This document shows, piece after piece, positions 25,961-35,253 of a stretch of 64,000 bases of DNA (position 1 is the first letter of the stretch; each line of letters opens with the position of its first letter). Both the position numbers and the translations under genes were made by a program. The notes under the pieces were generated by a model. The model was not told the DNA's origin. It searched no databases and was given only the letters and a program-made list of their open reading frames with translations. Origin of the DNA: Bacteroidales bacterium (GTDB taxonomy: Bacteria; Bacteroidota; Bacteroidia; Bacteroidales; F082); contig JAKIVD010000007.1 of NCBI GenBank assembly GCA_021647205.1, positions 83,531-147,530 on the forward strand. Reading direction: 5' to 3'.

Positions 25961-27286
25961 ATGAGAAACAATTGGAAGTTATTGCTGTTAAGTATTGCCC
26001 TGCTGAACATCCTGGGTGGATGCCAGGAGCAGTTTCCCGGATTTGAGAAAGCGGACAATGGCGTGTATTACAAGCTGCATTACCGGGGAGCCGATACAAC
26101 AGACCGGCCACAAATAACCGATTGGGTAACCATCAATATGGATTACCGCCTCGAAGATACCCTTTTATTTACCAGCAAGGGGCTTGGGGAACCACTGCGT
26201 TTTCCCATGATTCAGCCGATGTTTGAGGGGGACCTTTACGCCGGCCTTTCGCTGATGGGGGTTGGCGATTCCATGACTTTTGCCATAGTGGCCGATTCGT
26301 TTTTCTTTAAGACGGCTTTCGACAAACAACTCCCACCCAATGTGAAGCCGGGAAGCCCGATGTATTATGATGTGAAACTCCTGGAATTGCTGAGCCAGGA
26401 TGAACACCAGCTGGAGGTTCAGCGCGAAGGCGACCGCAAACTCAAAGAAGAATTTGACCTGCTTTACAACTACCTCAAAGACAATAAGATCAAAACAGAA
26501 CCCACAGCTTCGGGATTGTATTATATCAGCCTTGAGAAAGGTAAAGGCAGGAAACCTGTCGCGGGCGAAATGTGCAGTGTTTTCCTGACCGTGAAGCAAC
26601 TCGACGGGAAAGAGCTATTCAGCAATTTTGGTGGCAACCCGCTTGAAATTGAATTCGGTAAAGAATTCGATACCAGAGGCCTGATGGAAGGACTTGGGTT
26701 GATGCACGAGGGGGAAAAAGCCTTCTTGATAGTTCCTTCAGAGATTGGTGTCGGACCTGGCGGTAAGGATGGGGTTCCCCCTTTCACGACCATTACCTAT
26801 GAACTGAAACTTGATAAAATCAAAAGTATTGAGGAAGTAAAAAGGGACCGTGCTGAGCGCAAAATGCTGAAGGAACAGCAGGACCAGCAACGAAAAGATG
26901 CAGAACAAGGCCGTATAGATGCCTACCTGCGCGGGAACAATATCAAGCTAAGCCCACTCGAATCGGGCCTGTATTTTATCGAGACCAAAGCCGGGGAAGG
27001 CCGCTTTCCGGTTGATGGCGACAAGGTGAAAGTGCATTATGTTCTGCACACCATCGAAGGAAAACTTTTGCAGTCATCATACCAACACCGGCAAACCTTC
27101 GATTTTGAATTGGGAACGGGGGCTGTTATCCGGGGATGGGAAGAGGCTGTCAGGCTGATGAAAAAAGGCTCAAAGGCCACCATTATTGTCCCCTCGAAAC
27201 TTGCTTATGGCAGCAAGGACAGAAGTAAGGAAATCCCGGCTTATTCACCACTGGTTTTTGATCTTGAACTTCTTGAAATTGAGTAG
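25961..27286 (+). CDS. Three-domain FKBP peptidyl-prolyl isomerase lipoprotein
   Basis: This 441-residue protein has a lipoprotein signal (LLNILGGCQEQ). Three FKBP-like units follow: about 30-145 (degenerate, like the first unit of the preceding gene), about 175-285 (GLMEGLGLMHEGEKAFLIVP) and about 325-441 (VKVHYVLHTIEGKLLQSS, GAVIRGWEEAVRLM, PSKLAYGSKD). Linkers are highly charged and helical. It is the last of three consecutive FKBP lipoproteins with one, two and three units. A chaperone role in the periplasm is likely. Confidence 0.85.
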   Translation: MRNNWKLLLLSIALLNILGGCQEQFPGFEKADNGVYYKLHYRGADTTDRPQITDWVTINMDYRLEDTLLFTSKGLGEPLRFPMIQPMFEGDLYAGLSLMGVGDSMTFAIVADSFFFKTAFDKQLPPNVKPGSPMYYDVKLLELLSQDEHQLEVQREGDRKLKEEFDLLYNYLKDNKIKTEPTASGLYYISLEKGKGRKPVAGEMCSVFLTVKQLDGKELFSNFGGNPLEIEFGKEFDTRGLMEGLGLMHEGEKAFLIVPSEIGVGPGGKDGVPPFTTITYELKLDKIKSIEEVKRDRAERKMLKEQQDQQRKDAEQGRIDAYLRGNNIKLSPLESGLYFIETKAGEGRFPVDGDKVKVHYVLHTIEGKLLQSSYQHRQTFDFELGTGAVIRGWEEAVRLMKKGSKATIIVPSKLAYGSKDRSKEIPAYSPLVFDLELLEIE

Positions 27287-27324
27287 GTAAGAAGCCTAAA
27301 ACACCTCAGGCCCATTTTTCTGCC

Positions 27325-27819
27325 TTAATTGTAGGCCCCACTGTCGGGACGGTAAATGACCCAGGTTTTATTGAAGGCCAATTCATGTGATTTATACTTC
27401 TTTCCCCGGGTGGTTTCCACCACAATCCGGAAGGTCTTGAAGGGGAAATCACTTTTCTGCAAATAGCTTTTAAACAAATTGAAGGGGTAAGAGAAACCGT
27501 CTGTATGGTTTTTACGGAGCAGCAGCGGTAACTCCCGGTCTTCTTTAATTTGTCCGGCTTCTATGGTTTTGAAAGCCCTTGATTTCGAGATCAGCTCGAT
27601 AAAAACGGCACTGACCGTCAGCTCCTGAAGACCCGTAAGCTGTACGACAAATTCCTTTGTTTTCCCCTCTTGCTTCTCGATGAGTATGCGCAATTTCAGT
27701 TCCGGGAAATACTGGGTGGAAAGCACATACGGCCTGGGCTTGCTTCGCCGCAGTTGCCAGGCCGCCACCCCGCCAATAATGAGCCCGAAAACAATAATGT
27801 AGGTTAAGATGTCTTCCAT
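27325..27819 (-). CDS. Small protein with one N-terminal membrane segment, unknown
   Basis: This 164-residue protein has one N-terminal transmembrane helix (ILTYIIVFGLIIGGVAAW) followed by a soluble beta-rich domain (FPELKLRILIEKQEG ... FKTFRIVVETTRGKKYKSHE). The start at 27819 places the helix at the terminus; an ATG at 27846 would add nine residues. I do not recognise the family. It lies 36 bases downstream of the AI-2E-family gene on the same strand and could be co-transcribed with it. Confidence 0.7.
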   Translation of the reverse strand: MEDILTYIIVFGLIIGGVAAWQLRRSKPRPYVLSTQYFPELKLRILIEKQEGKTKEFVVQLTGLQELTVSAVFIELISKSRAFKTIEAGQIKEDRELPLLLRKNHTDGFSYPFNLFKSYLQKSDFPFKTFRIVVETTRGKKYKSHELAFNKTWVIYRPDSGAYN

Positions 27820-27855
27820 GGCCGGCAAAACTACTAAAACGGACAATCCTGACCG

Positions 27856-28920
27856 CTAAGAAAAATCAATCCTCTCTTTTTCTTTTTCCTTTTCCAGGAT
27901 TTTGAGCGAAGATTTGTCGCCGAGGATAATTCCAATGGAACGTGTTTGCGGACGGTTGTCAAAGACTATCTTTAGGATCATTGTCAGGGGGGCCGAAATA
28001 AGCATCCCGACAGGGCCAAGCACAAAGCCCCACAGCAGCAGGGAGACAAAAACAACCAAAGGGGACAAGCCCAGGTTTCTGCCCATGAGCGGGGGCTCAA
28101 CAATGCTTCCTATGATTACATTGGTGAGCAGGTACAGGATTCCGGTAGCCAGCCCGCTAAAGGGGTCCAACTGGATAAAGGCCAGCAAAACGGCGGGGAT
28201 GGCAGCAAAGATGGAACCGATACTGGGGATAAAATTCAGGATAAAGGCAATGAGCCCCCAGAGCAGGGGAAAGTCGACACCTAAGATAAGCAAACCGATA
28301 TAAATGACCAGTCCCGTGGCGAAGCTTGTTAAGAATTTGATGCCAAAATACTTCCTGATATTGGAAATAATTACCTGTAATCCCCCAAGTGCTTTTGGCG
28401 ACATCAGTTTCATCTTCTCCCCAAAGATGGAAACTTCCAGCATCATAAAAATATAAACGAACAGAACCAGAAAGGGGTTGCTGATCAACCTGCCCAGACC
28501 AGCCACGGCACCCCCAGATGATTTCATCAGGTTGGTCGATTTAATCATGTTCATGATATTGACATTTTCATCAACTAACCCGACATCAATCATCCACTGG
28601 TGAGCACTCAGCCAAATCTCGCTAAACCGGGCTTCGTAAAAGGGCAGTTTTTCTGTAAAGCCCGAAACCGAGGCGGTGAGCAAAATGGTGAAACTGTACA
28701 TAACGCCCAAAATGGCCAGGATCACAAGGATGAGTGCCAGAACCTCAGGCACTTTCTTTTTCTTGAGCCATAGAAAAGGCGAAAGAGAAACAGCCGTTAT
28801 AAACACCGCCATCAACAAAACGATAATGAGGTTGCTCATGGCTTTCATCCCGGCAATAACAATAACCAAAGCGGCACTTATTACCCAGAACCGGATTCCT
28901 GCCCAGCTTCTTTTAATCAT
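27856..28920 (-). CDS. AI-2E/PerM-family transporter
   Basis: This 354-residue membrane protein has about eight hydrophobic segments and the family landmarks: an N-terminal pair of helices, PSIGSIFAAIPAVLLAF, and GRNLGLSPLVVFVSLLLWG, GPVGMLISAPLTMILK near the C-terminus. Family members export various substrates, including AI-2 in some cases, and others act as antiporters; the substrate here is unknown. The start codon falls one base after the stop of the upstream MscS gene (ATG at 28920), so the two are coupled. Confidence 0.88.
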   Translation of the reverse strand: MIKRSWAGIRFWVISAALVIVIAGMKAMSNLIIVLLMAVFITAVSLSPFLWLKKKKVPEVLALILVILAILGVMYSFTILLTASVSGFTEKLPFYEARFSEIWLSAHQWMIDVGLVDENVNIMNMIKSTNLMKSSGGAVAGLGRLISNPFLVLFVYIFMMLEVSIFGEKMKLMSPKALGGLQVIISNIRKYFGIKFLTSFATGLVIYIGLLILGVDFPLLWGLIAFILNFIPSIGSIFAAIPAVLLAFIQLDPFSGLATGILYLLTNVIIGSIVEPPLMGRNLGLSPLVVFVSLLLWGFVLGPVGMLISAPLTMILKIVFDNRPQTRSIGIILGDKSSLKILEKEKEKERIDFS

Positions 28921-28921
28921 G

Positions 28922-31393
28922 TCAGTTTCCATCTGGTTTCTTTTTTGTTTTTAATATTAAGGGGAGTTGCTTTGTCTGAACAGTAGGGTCAAAAGACTTA
29001 ACATGCAAATCCTGCTGCGGAAAGGGAATCTCGATACCGGCCTCTGCCAGGGCATCGTAAATGCCCATGGCCACTTCGCTCTTGGTTGTGAGGCCCACAT
29101 CCATTGCCGTCCAGATCCTGACCCTGAAATTTAACGCGCTGTCGCCAAAACCGTCAAACAATGCCCAGGGTGCAGGGACTTGTAAAACATTGGGGTGATC
29201 CAGGGCAACTTTTTTAATCAGTTCCAGTACCTGGTGGGGGTCGCTGCCGTAAGCTACCGAGACAAAAATATCGCGCCTTTTCTTCCGGTCGCTCAATGTC
29301 CAGTTGATTACATCATTGGCAATCAGGTTTCCGTTGGGGATCATCACCTCCGAACCGTCAAATGTGCGGATGGTGCATGCACGAACCCCGATGGATTTAA
29401 CATCACCCATCACCGTGCCGGCCTCGATGGTATCGCCAACCTGGATAGGACGTTCAAATGCCAGGATCAGGCCTGCAATGAAATTAGCCACAATATTTTG
29501 TAAGCCAAACCCGATACCAACCCCCAAAGCTCCTGCAATCAGGCCGAACTTGCCCAAATCAACACCGCCCACCGAGAGGGCAAGGTAGATACCGTAAGCT
29601 GCAAATACGTAACCCACTATCATTGAAATGGCACCGGGGACACCACGTGGCAGTTTTACCCTGGGGAAAAGTTCTTCTTTAAGCAGGGTTTTAATAATAC
29701 GTACCACTATGAACGTTAAAATAAGTACAAGGAAAAAACTAATGATTCCCCCAAATTCGATGGTGCTGTTTTCTCCGATCTTCCAGCTTGTCTGTACAAT
29801 TTTTCCAAGCCAGTCAACCAGCGGATCAAGGAGGGTAAGTGATTTGAGAATACTCTTCAGCCACAGAAAAACTGCCAAAATATAAATGCTCAGTTTGATT
29901 CGTTTTTCGACGAGTTGCCAGTTATTATTAACGAAATTAGAGTGCCTTACAAATTTCGTCCTGAGTAGCACAATAAAGGTCCTGCTCACAATAATCACCA
30001 TCAGCAAAACAATGGTTAGCGCAAAGAGCGCATTAACAACAGTATTGCACAACAATATGGAAAGGCTAAGGTTCCCCAGCAGGTTTCCGATAAATGAAAG
30101 GATTAGCAAGCCAAGGAAGAATTTCATCAGTAGGATGACAAAGATCAATTTGATTTTACTCAGCTGCTGAAAAATAATGCCTTTTTTATCTATTGCTTGA
30201 AGCAGCAGCCAGGCTGCCAGCAGGACCTTGAGAAAAAGAATAAACCTGCTGAATAATATTTCGCGCGGAAAGAAGATTTGCTGCTGGTTCAGGAAAAAAA
30301 GCAGGAATACCTGGTACAGTATTAGGCGGAGTTTTTTGTCGATGTATGCAGGAAGGAAAACAATGGCAATAACAAGATAGGCCAGTTCGATAAAGTCGGC
30401 AACCATGCTGTTTAGTTCAGGGTACAACCAAATGGAAAAAAACATTGAAACGACCAAAGCTGAAAGCCAATAATGCGAGATAGCCATCCGTGCACTTTGT
30501 AGTTCAGTTTCATCATCCACCAGGACCACAGACTGCTTCTTTAAAAAGTAAAACCCAATTAAGAAAAGAACAAAAAGGAAAAAGTGGAAGTAAATTGTTT
30601 TTTCATTGGATTCCAGGAAAATATTGACACCCCTGGTGCTATCATCAAAAGCTTTATTGAAATGTTCAGTCAGCACTTGTCTTGAAAAGCTGGAGTCGCC
30701 TGCCTGCCAGATGGGGGGGCTGTCGAGTGCAAAAATATCGGATTGAAGTTGCCTTTCAATATCTTTATTGGCAGATATTACTTCGTTTATGGACAGCATA
30801 ACTTTACTGATTTCGTTTTGCCTTCGAAGCATATCGTTTTGCATGCCTGTTAACCTGCCTTCATCTTTGTTAATTCTGTCCAACATCCCGCCAATACTCG
30901 ACATAACACTTTGCGGGGCATCCAACTCAGCTGCTTCTTTCGATGTTAGCCCCCACACCTTATTGAGTGTGTTCAGTGTGTACATATCTTTCTCAATAAT
31001 TGCAAGATAATTGTTAATCAATTCTTTCCATTCGTTCACAGTTTTTTCATAAGTGCCCCATTCGCTGAAACTGTTGTTGACTTCCCTTACGGTATAATTT
31101 GCTTTTTCTTCGATAAACTTGTTTTTTTGTTGTTCAAGGAAAGTAGATTTTTCCATAAAAACGGAATCGAATACATCAATAGCAGGATTGGGCTCCAGGC
31201 GTTTTTCCAGTTCCTTTAAAAGGTTGTAGCCGTTTTCGATACGTGCAGTAACCTGGGTAAGCGGAATAGCCTCCAAAACAATGGTGTCCCCTTCAGGGCT
31301 TATAAGCTGTGCTTTTTCCGGCTGGGCAAAGGCCGGGAGAGATAAAAGTGCAATAAAAAGAAAGATGAAAATATTTCGGTGCAAAAATGCCAT
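28922..31393 (-). CDS. Large MscS-family mechanosensitive channel
   Basis: This 823-residue protein has a signal peptide (FIFLFIALLSLPAFAQ), a coiled-coil-rich periplasmic region (about 25-270), about nine membrane helices, and a C-terminal MscS core (about 560-790). The pore helix is GALGVGIGFGLQNIVANFIAG in pattern (glycine/alanine-rich), followed by ERPIQVGDTIE and IPNGNLIANDVINW. The architecture resembles MscK/YbdG-type large channels that release solutes on osmotic downshock. It precedes the AI-2E-family gene. Confidence 0.9.
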   Translation of the reverse strand: MAFLHRNIFIFLFIALLSLPAFAQPEKAQLISPEGDTIVLEAIPLTQVTARIENGYNLLKELEKRLEPNPAIDVFDSVFMEKSTFLEQQKNKFIEEKANYTVREVNNSFSEWGTYEKTVNEWKELINNYLAIIEKDMYTLNTLNKVWGLTSKEAAELDAPQSVMSSIGGMLDRINKDEGRLTGMQNDMLRRQNEISKVMLSINEVISANKDIERQLQSDIFALDSPPIWQAGDSSFSRQVLTEHFNKAFDDSTRGVNIFLESNEKTIYFHFFLFVLFLIGFYFLKKQSVVLVDDETELQSARMAISHYWLSALVVSMFFSIWLYPELNSMVADFIELAYLVIAIVFLPAYIDKKLRLILYQVFLLFFLNQQQIFFPREILFSRFILFLKVLLAAWLLLQAIDKKGIIFQQLSKIKLIFVILLMKFFLGLLILSFIGNLLGNLSLSILLCNTVVNALFALTIVLLMVIIVSRTFIVLLRTKFVRHSNFVNNNWQLVEKRIKLSIYILAVFLWLKSILKSLTLLDPLVDWLGKIVQTSWKIGENSTIEFGGIISFFLVLILTFIVVRIIKTLLKEELFPRVKLPRGVPGAISMIVGYVFAAYGIYLALSVGGVDLGKFGLIAGALGVGIGFGLQNIVANFIAGLILAFERPIQVGDTIEAGTVMGDVKSIGVRACTIRTFDGSEVMIPNGNLIANDVINWTLSDRKKRRDIFVSVAYGSDPHQVLELIKKVALDHPNVLQVPAPWALFDGFGDSALNFRVRIWTAMDVGLTTKSEVAMGIYDALAEAGIEIPFPQQDLHVKSFDPTVQTKQLPLILKTKKKPDGN

Positions 31394-31436
31394 AACAAAA
31401 ATGGGGTTGGTTAAGACGGTGTAAAGTTAACAGAAA

Positions 31437-32618
31437 CTAAATTAATCTTTTGGCTCTTTCAAAAGTTTTGTTGCGGTCGAACAAATAGCGGTAGGTAATG
31501 TATGTTTTTCTGACTTTCCCACCGATGTATTCTACCAGCTTGATCATGGTTGGGTTAAAGTCCCCAATCCAGTTCATTTCCAGGTCAGTGTATTGAAAAC
31601 CCGCTTTGGCCACTTCTTCTTCAAAACGGAGGATCATACCGTCGGCAACCCCTTTGCTTTGAAAATCGGGGACAACACCGAAGATTAAACCGACCGCACG
31701 TCTTGACACTTTTCTGACCTTCAGGTCGAACAAAAGCCACAACTTGTGGAACAGTGTAAACTTTCCGTTGAACTTTTTCGTGATCTCGTAGAGGTCGGGA
31801 ATCATCAGGTAAAACGAGATGGGGCGGTCTTGGTAGTACCCGAATATCATCATCCGCGGGTCGATAATGGGTTTCATTTCTTTAAATGTGGCAATTGCCT
31901 GTTTTTTATGAATTGCTTTTACACCCGGAAACTTTGCCCAGGCTTCGTTGAAGATGGTCGTGAAGTCTCCGGCGAACTTTTCCAGGTCACGGGCAGCGAA
32001 CAAACGGAAATCATACCCTTCTGTTTTCCTGACCCGTTCACCTTTTTCGTAAATAACCGGATCCATAATCCCGGGCAGTAGGGAAATATGAAAGGCATAT
32101 TGGTTGAAGTAGTTTTGGAAACCGTAATTTGTAAACAGCCTGTTGTAATACCTGAAATTGTAGGGCATGTTGTGAATGGGTTGGAAAAACCCATCCGCAA
32201 GGCAGCCCCAGAATTGCTCGCGCGAACCAAAATTCACCGGCCCGTCCATGGCTTCCATGCCTTTCTGCTGCAACCAGTTTTTTGCGGCATCGAACAAAAT
32301 ATTTGCAGCCTGCTGGTCGTCGATACAATCAAAGAACCCTATTCCGCCTGTGGGCAGTTTATTCTTCCTGGCCGCCACGGGGTCATAAAAAGCAGCAATA
32401 CGCCCGCAAACTTGCTGCTTCCCGTTACAAAGCAGCCAGCGGATGGCTTCCCCTTTTTTTAAGAGTTTGTTTTTTCGCGGATCAAATATTTTTTCAATGT
32501 CCTCATCCAGTGGCCTTATCCAGTTCGGGTCGTGTTTGTATAAACCGACAGGAAAGCTCAGGAAAGCGGCAACAGTTTTTCTGCCGGTGACGTCGGTTAA
32601 TTTGTAGGTTTGATTCAT
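31437..32618 (-). CDS. GNAT-like acyltransferase-fold protein (YghO-like)
   Basis: This 393-residue soluble protein carries N-terminal DPNWIRPLDEDIEKIFDPRKN and RIAAFYD segments, a middle GPVNFGSREQFWGC motif, and a C-terminal GNAT-like section (GVVPDFQSKGVADGMILRFEE, YTDLEMNWIGDFN). From memory this is the family of E. coli YghO and related proteins, predicted N-acyltransferases of unknown substrate. It has no signal peptide. It lies alone between the MscS gene and the CAP-SPOR gene on the same strand. Confidence 0.75.
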   Translation of the reverse strand: MNQTYKLTDVTGRKTVAAFLSFPVGLYKHDPNWIRPLDEDIEKIFDPRKNKLLKKGEAIRWLLCNGKQQVCGRIAAFYDPVAARKNKLPTGGIGFFDCIDDQQAANILFDAAKNWLQQKGMEAMDGPVNFGSREQFWGCLADGFFQPIHNMPYNFRYYNRLFTNYGFQNYFNQYAFHISLLPGIMDPVIYEKGERVRKTEGYDFRLFAARDLEKFAGDFTTIFNEAWAKFPGVKAIHKKQAIATFKEMKPIIDPRMMIFGYYQDRPISFYLMIPDLYEITKKFNGKFTLFHKLWLLFDLKVRKVSRRAVGLIFGVVPDFQSKGVADGMILRFEEEVAKAGFQYTDLEMNWIGDFNPTMIKLVEYIGGKVRKTYITYRYLFDRNKTFERAKRLI

Positions 32619-32684
32619 CCTGCTATTTACTAATTAGGCAATTTCACCTTGTTTCAGCCATCCCGTTAAACAAACAGGAAAGCC

Positions 32685-33581
32685 CTATTGTTTTAGCACC
32701 CATGCACCGCGGTAGCTGAAGGGCAGCTGCTTTTTTGCAAACATGGCTTCTTTCAGGTTGTTGTAGCGGCTGATGTAAATGCGGTGATTTTGGTTGCCCG
32801 ATAATATCCCGGCCTGTTCAAAACCGTTCTTCTTCAGTCTCTTTAAATACTCTTTGGCATCCCTCATTTCCGTTAAACTGCCCACGATGAGGTAGTAAAC
32901 CGGGACTTCCCCTGATTGTGAAGTGGAAGTGGGTACGGCAGCCTGAAAGTCAGAAGTGTCGCAGGGAACAAGCTTTTTCGCGCGGTCTTCCCGCTGCCCG
33001 AACCAGACCGAAACATAATTCGAATTCATCCCCACACCCATGCACACCCACTTTTTTTTCGCGAAATTCCCGTCGGTCAGGAGCATGTCAAGTACCTGCC
33101 TTGAGTTGCCCCACAAACTGATGACAGAGTCAACATTAAACTCATCTTCAAAATAAGAAACCAGCTCGTACCCCCTGTAAGGATATCGGGTCAGTTCTTT
33201 TGGCTTGTCCCACATGCAGTCCTGGTTGGGGAGGTAAGGGGTGTAGCAACAGGCTGTCCAGTCACCATTCCCTGACCAGCTCGACAGGTTGCACACGCTG
33301 GTGTCGGGATGGTTCTGTGCCAGGTCCCCGACATGCAACTTTGCCACGTAATACAAAGAGGGTGAAGCCTGAAGCGGTTTTTTGCCGTATGCTTCCAGCA
33401 GGATGTTCAGGCGCTCGAAAAGCTGTTGTTCCTGATGTGAAATACAAAAGTCGTCCGGAATGTTTTTTTGGGCAAAGAGATGCGCGGAAAACAGGATGGC
33501 CAAAACAGCAAAGGCCCCGGTCACCTTTGTTCTGAGGGGGAGAGGGCTTATACCTTTGGCTATTTGTTTAGTTTCGCTCAA
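32685..33581 (-). CDS. Secreted CAP-domain protein with C-terminal SPOR domain
   Basis: This 298-residue protein has an N-terminal signal-type hydrophobic segment (VTGAFAVLAILFSAHLFAQ), a CAP/SCP-like domain (about 45-205; HVGDLAQNHPD, YELVSYFEDEFNVD, WVCMGVGMNSNYVSVWFG) with several cysteines, and a C-terminal SPOR-like domain (about 225-298; VYYLIVGSLTEMRDAKEYLKR) that would bind denuded peptidoglycan glycans. CAP plus SPOR suggests a cell-wall-associated periplasmic protein. Catalytic activity cannot be claimed. Confidence 0.8.
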   Translation of the reverse strand: MSETKQIAKGISPLPLRTKVTGAFAVLAILFSAHLFAQKNIPDDFCISHQEQQLFERLNILLEAYGKKPLQASPSLYYVAKLHVGDLAQNHPDTSVCNLSSWSGNGDWTACCYTPYLPNQDCMWDKPKELTRYPYRGYELVSYFEDEFNVDSVISLWGNSRQVLDMLLTDGNFAKKKWVCMGVGMNSNYVSVWFGQREDRAKKLVPCDTSDFQAAVPTSTSQSGEVPVYYLIVGSLTEMRDAKEYLKRLKKNGFEQAGILSGNQNHRIYISRYNNLKEAMFAKKQLPFSYRGAWVLKQ

Positions 33582-33735
33582 CTTTACAGGGCTTACTTTT
33601 CGGCTGTAAAGCTACAAAAATTAAAAATGACGAAATATGTGACCGCCCATTGGCTGTGTTTCGTAATGGTGTGCAACCCTGGCGCCTTTTACAATACAAT
33701 TGGTAATAGAGGGCGTTTGTTTCTTGAAGAATGCT

Positions 33736-34569
33736 TTAGTGGTCCCAGCTAAATGTCCTGATATATTCTGCGGCTAATTCACTGTAATGCTTTCGGAGGT
33801 CTTTCACCAGCCGGCTGACTGTTGAAAACTTCAACTCATCAATTTGTTCAACCGGCAACACATTAATGGAAGTCCCACTCAGGAAGACAGATTCAAAGCG
33901 GCTTATTTCATCAAAGCTTACCGGTTGCCCGGCAACAGCAATCCCGTTTTTTTTGGCGATCAGGACAATCTTTGAGCGGGTAACACCGGGCAAGACAAAC
34001 GAAAGGGGAGGGGTGATGATTTTTTCACCTTCCACAAAAAAAACATTGGTACGGCTGCCCTCGGTTACAAAACCCTTGCTGTCAACAAGCAGTACCTCGA
34101 AAACATTTCGTCCGGCAATCAGGCGGTCGGCGGCCAGGCGTGCCGGGAGCTTGTCGCGTTTGGCGTTCGGATTTTCCCGCTCGGCTTGCAGGGCCACAAC
34201 CTTAACTCCTTTTTGAAAGTCGCTTTCTGTAGGATAAAAGGCAGGAACGACACGGGCCAGAAAAAGGGAAGCACTACGCGGATGAACGGTATACTGAAAC
34301 CGGATATTTCCGTTTTTCAGTTTATTGCTGTCAATCAGGGTCTTTAAACTGCGGTTCAGCTGACGCTTGTTGATGCCGGATGGTAAACCTGCCAATTGAA
34401 GCGAGCGAAAAAATCGTTCGGTATGATCCTCCAGAAAAAGTGGCTTTCCACCAATTACCCTGAGCAATTCATAAACGCCGTTTCCCTGCTTCACAAGGGC
34501 AGGGTCAAAATCGCAGGTGCTTTTTAGTTCATTGTTGACAATGAAATAGTTCAGCAGGCAGTTTCTCAT
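33736..34569 (-). CDS. Aminotransferase class IV protein
   Basis: This 277-residue fold-type IV PLP enzyme belongs with branched-chain aminotransferases, D-amino-acid transaminases and aminodeoxychorismate lyase. Features: GVYELLRVIGGKPLFLEDHTERF at the N-terminus, a Lys/Arg-rich NAKRDKLPARLAADR segment holding the likely PLP lysine, VTEGSRTNVFFV, and SVFLSGTSINVLPVEQID. The substrate is uncertain; the short length and the ELLRV start fit either a pabC-like lyase or an ilvE-like enzyme. It follows two DUF2007 genes with a 7-base gap. Confidence 0.83.
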   Translation of the reverse strand: MRNCLLNYFIVNNELKSTCDFDPALVKQGNGVYELLRVIGGKPLFLEDHTERFFRSLQLAGLPSGINKRQLNRSLKTLIDSNKLKNGNIRFQYTVHPRSASLFLARVVPAFYPTESDFQKGVKVVALQAERENPNAKRDKLPARLAADRLIAGRNVFEVLLVDSKGFVTEGSRTNVFFVEGEKIITPPLSFVLPGVTRSKIVLIAKKNGIAVAGQPVSFDEISRFESVFLSGTSINVLPVEQIDELKFSTVSRLVKDLRKHYSELAAEYIRTFSWDH

Positions 34570-34576
34570 TAAATCG

Positions 34577-34816
34577 CTATTTATCCCGCGAGTCGAAATA
34601 TTCTTTAAGCAATGTTTTTGCCTTTTCCTCGTTTTGGGGCTCTACATAAATTCGGGCACCGTCTTCCGGGGAGCCGTCTGCCCAGCCGGCACTTACACTT
34701 GCGCCGAGCGCATCTTTAAATATGCAGCCGATCTGGTTTTTTTCCAGCAATTCTTTCAGGAACATGGCTTCTACCCTTGAGCCCGTGTAAACTAATTTTA
34801 TTATTTCCTTTGTCAT
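34577..34816 (-). CDS. DUF2007 small protein, copy 2
   Basis: This 79-residue protein has the DUF2007 pattern (IIKLVYTGSRVEAMFLKELL, NEEKAKTLLKEYFD), described in databases as a putative signal-transducing domain of unknown function. It is paralogous to the gene just upstream, sharing GSRVEAM/GTRIEAM, FLKELL/YLKELL and AGWADG. It lies 7 bases before the aminotransferase gene. Confidence 0.82.
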   Translation of the reverse strand: MTKEIIKLVYTGSRVEAMFLKELLEKNQIGCIFKDALGASVSAGWADGSPEDGARIYVEPQNEEKAKTLLKEYFDSRDK

Positions 34817-34900
34817 GGTAAGATGATTTTTTTAAGAATATTTTTTCAAAACAGAATTCTCAGTGACTGAATGGCAGGAAAATGAAACCTGTTTATCTGC

Positions 34901-35143
34901 TTAAACACTTTCTTCCCTCGATTTTAAATAGGTTGCAATAAACGCTTTTGCCTTTTCCACATTTTCAGTTTCAGTGTAGAGCAAGCTGACGTTGGCAGGA
35001 AAGCCATCTGCCCAGCCGGCATTAAAACTTGATTCCAGTGTGTTCTTTAAGATACTGCCGATGCCATTTTCTGCCAGCAACTCTTTCAGGTACATCGCCT
35101 CAATTCGTGTGCCGTTGAATACCAGTTGAATATCGTCTGCCAT
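34901..35143 (-). CDS. DUF2007 small protein, copy 1
   Basis: This 80-residue DUF2007 protein (IQLVFNGTRIEAMYLKELLA, NVEKAKAFIATYL) is a tandem paralogue of the next gene. The gap of 84 bases between the copies is AT-rich. It is soluble with no signal peptide; its function is unknown. Confidence 0.82.
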   Translation of the reverse strand: MADDIQLVFNGTRIEAMYLKELLAENGIGSILKNTLESSFNAGWADGFPANVSLLYTETENVEKAKAFIATYLKSREESV

Positions 35144-35253
35144 GATGGTCGGGTTATTGGTGGAAAATTTTCCATAAAGATAACAAAAATCTTCAGATAA
35201 AAACCCGGCATGGCTAAGGTGCCGGAAATAAAAGGGAATTGTTTTAAGCGGGC

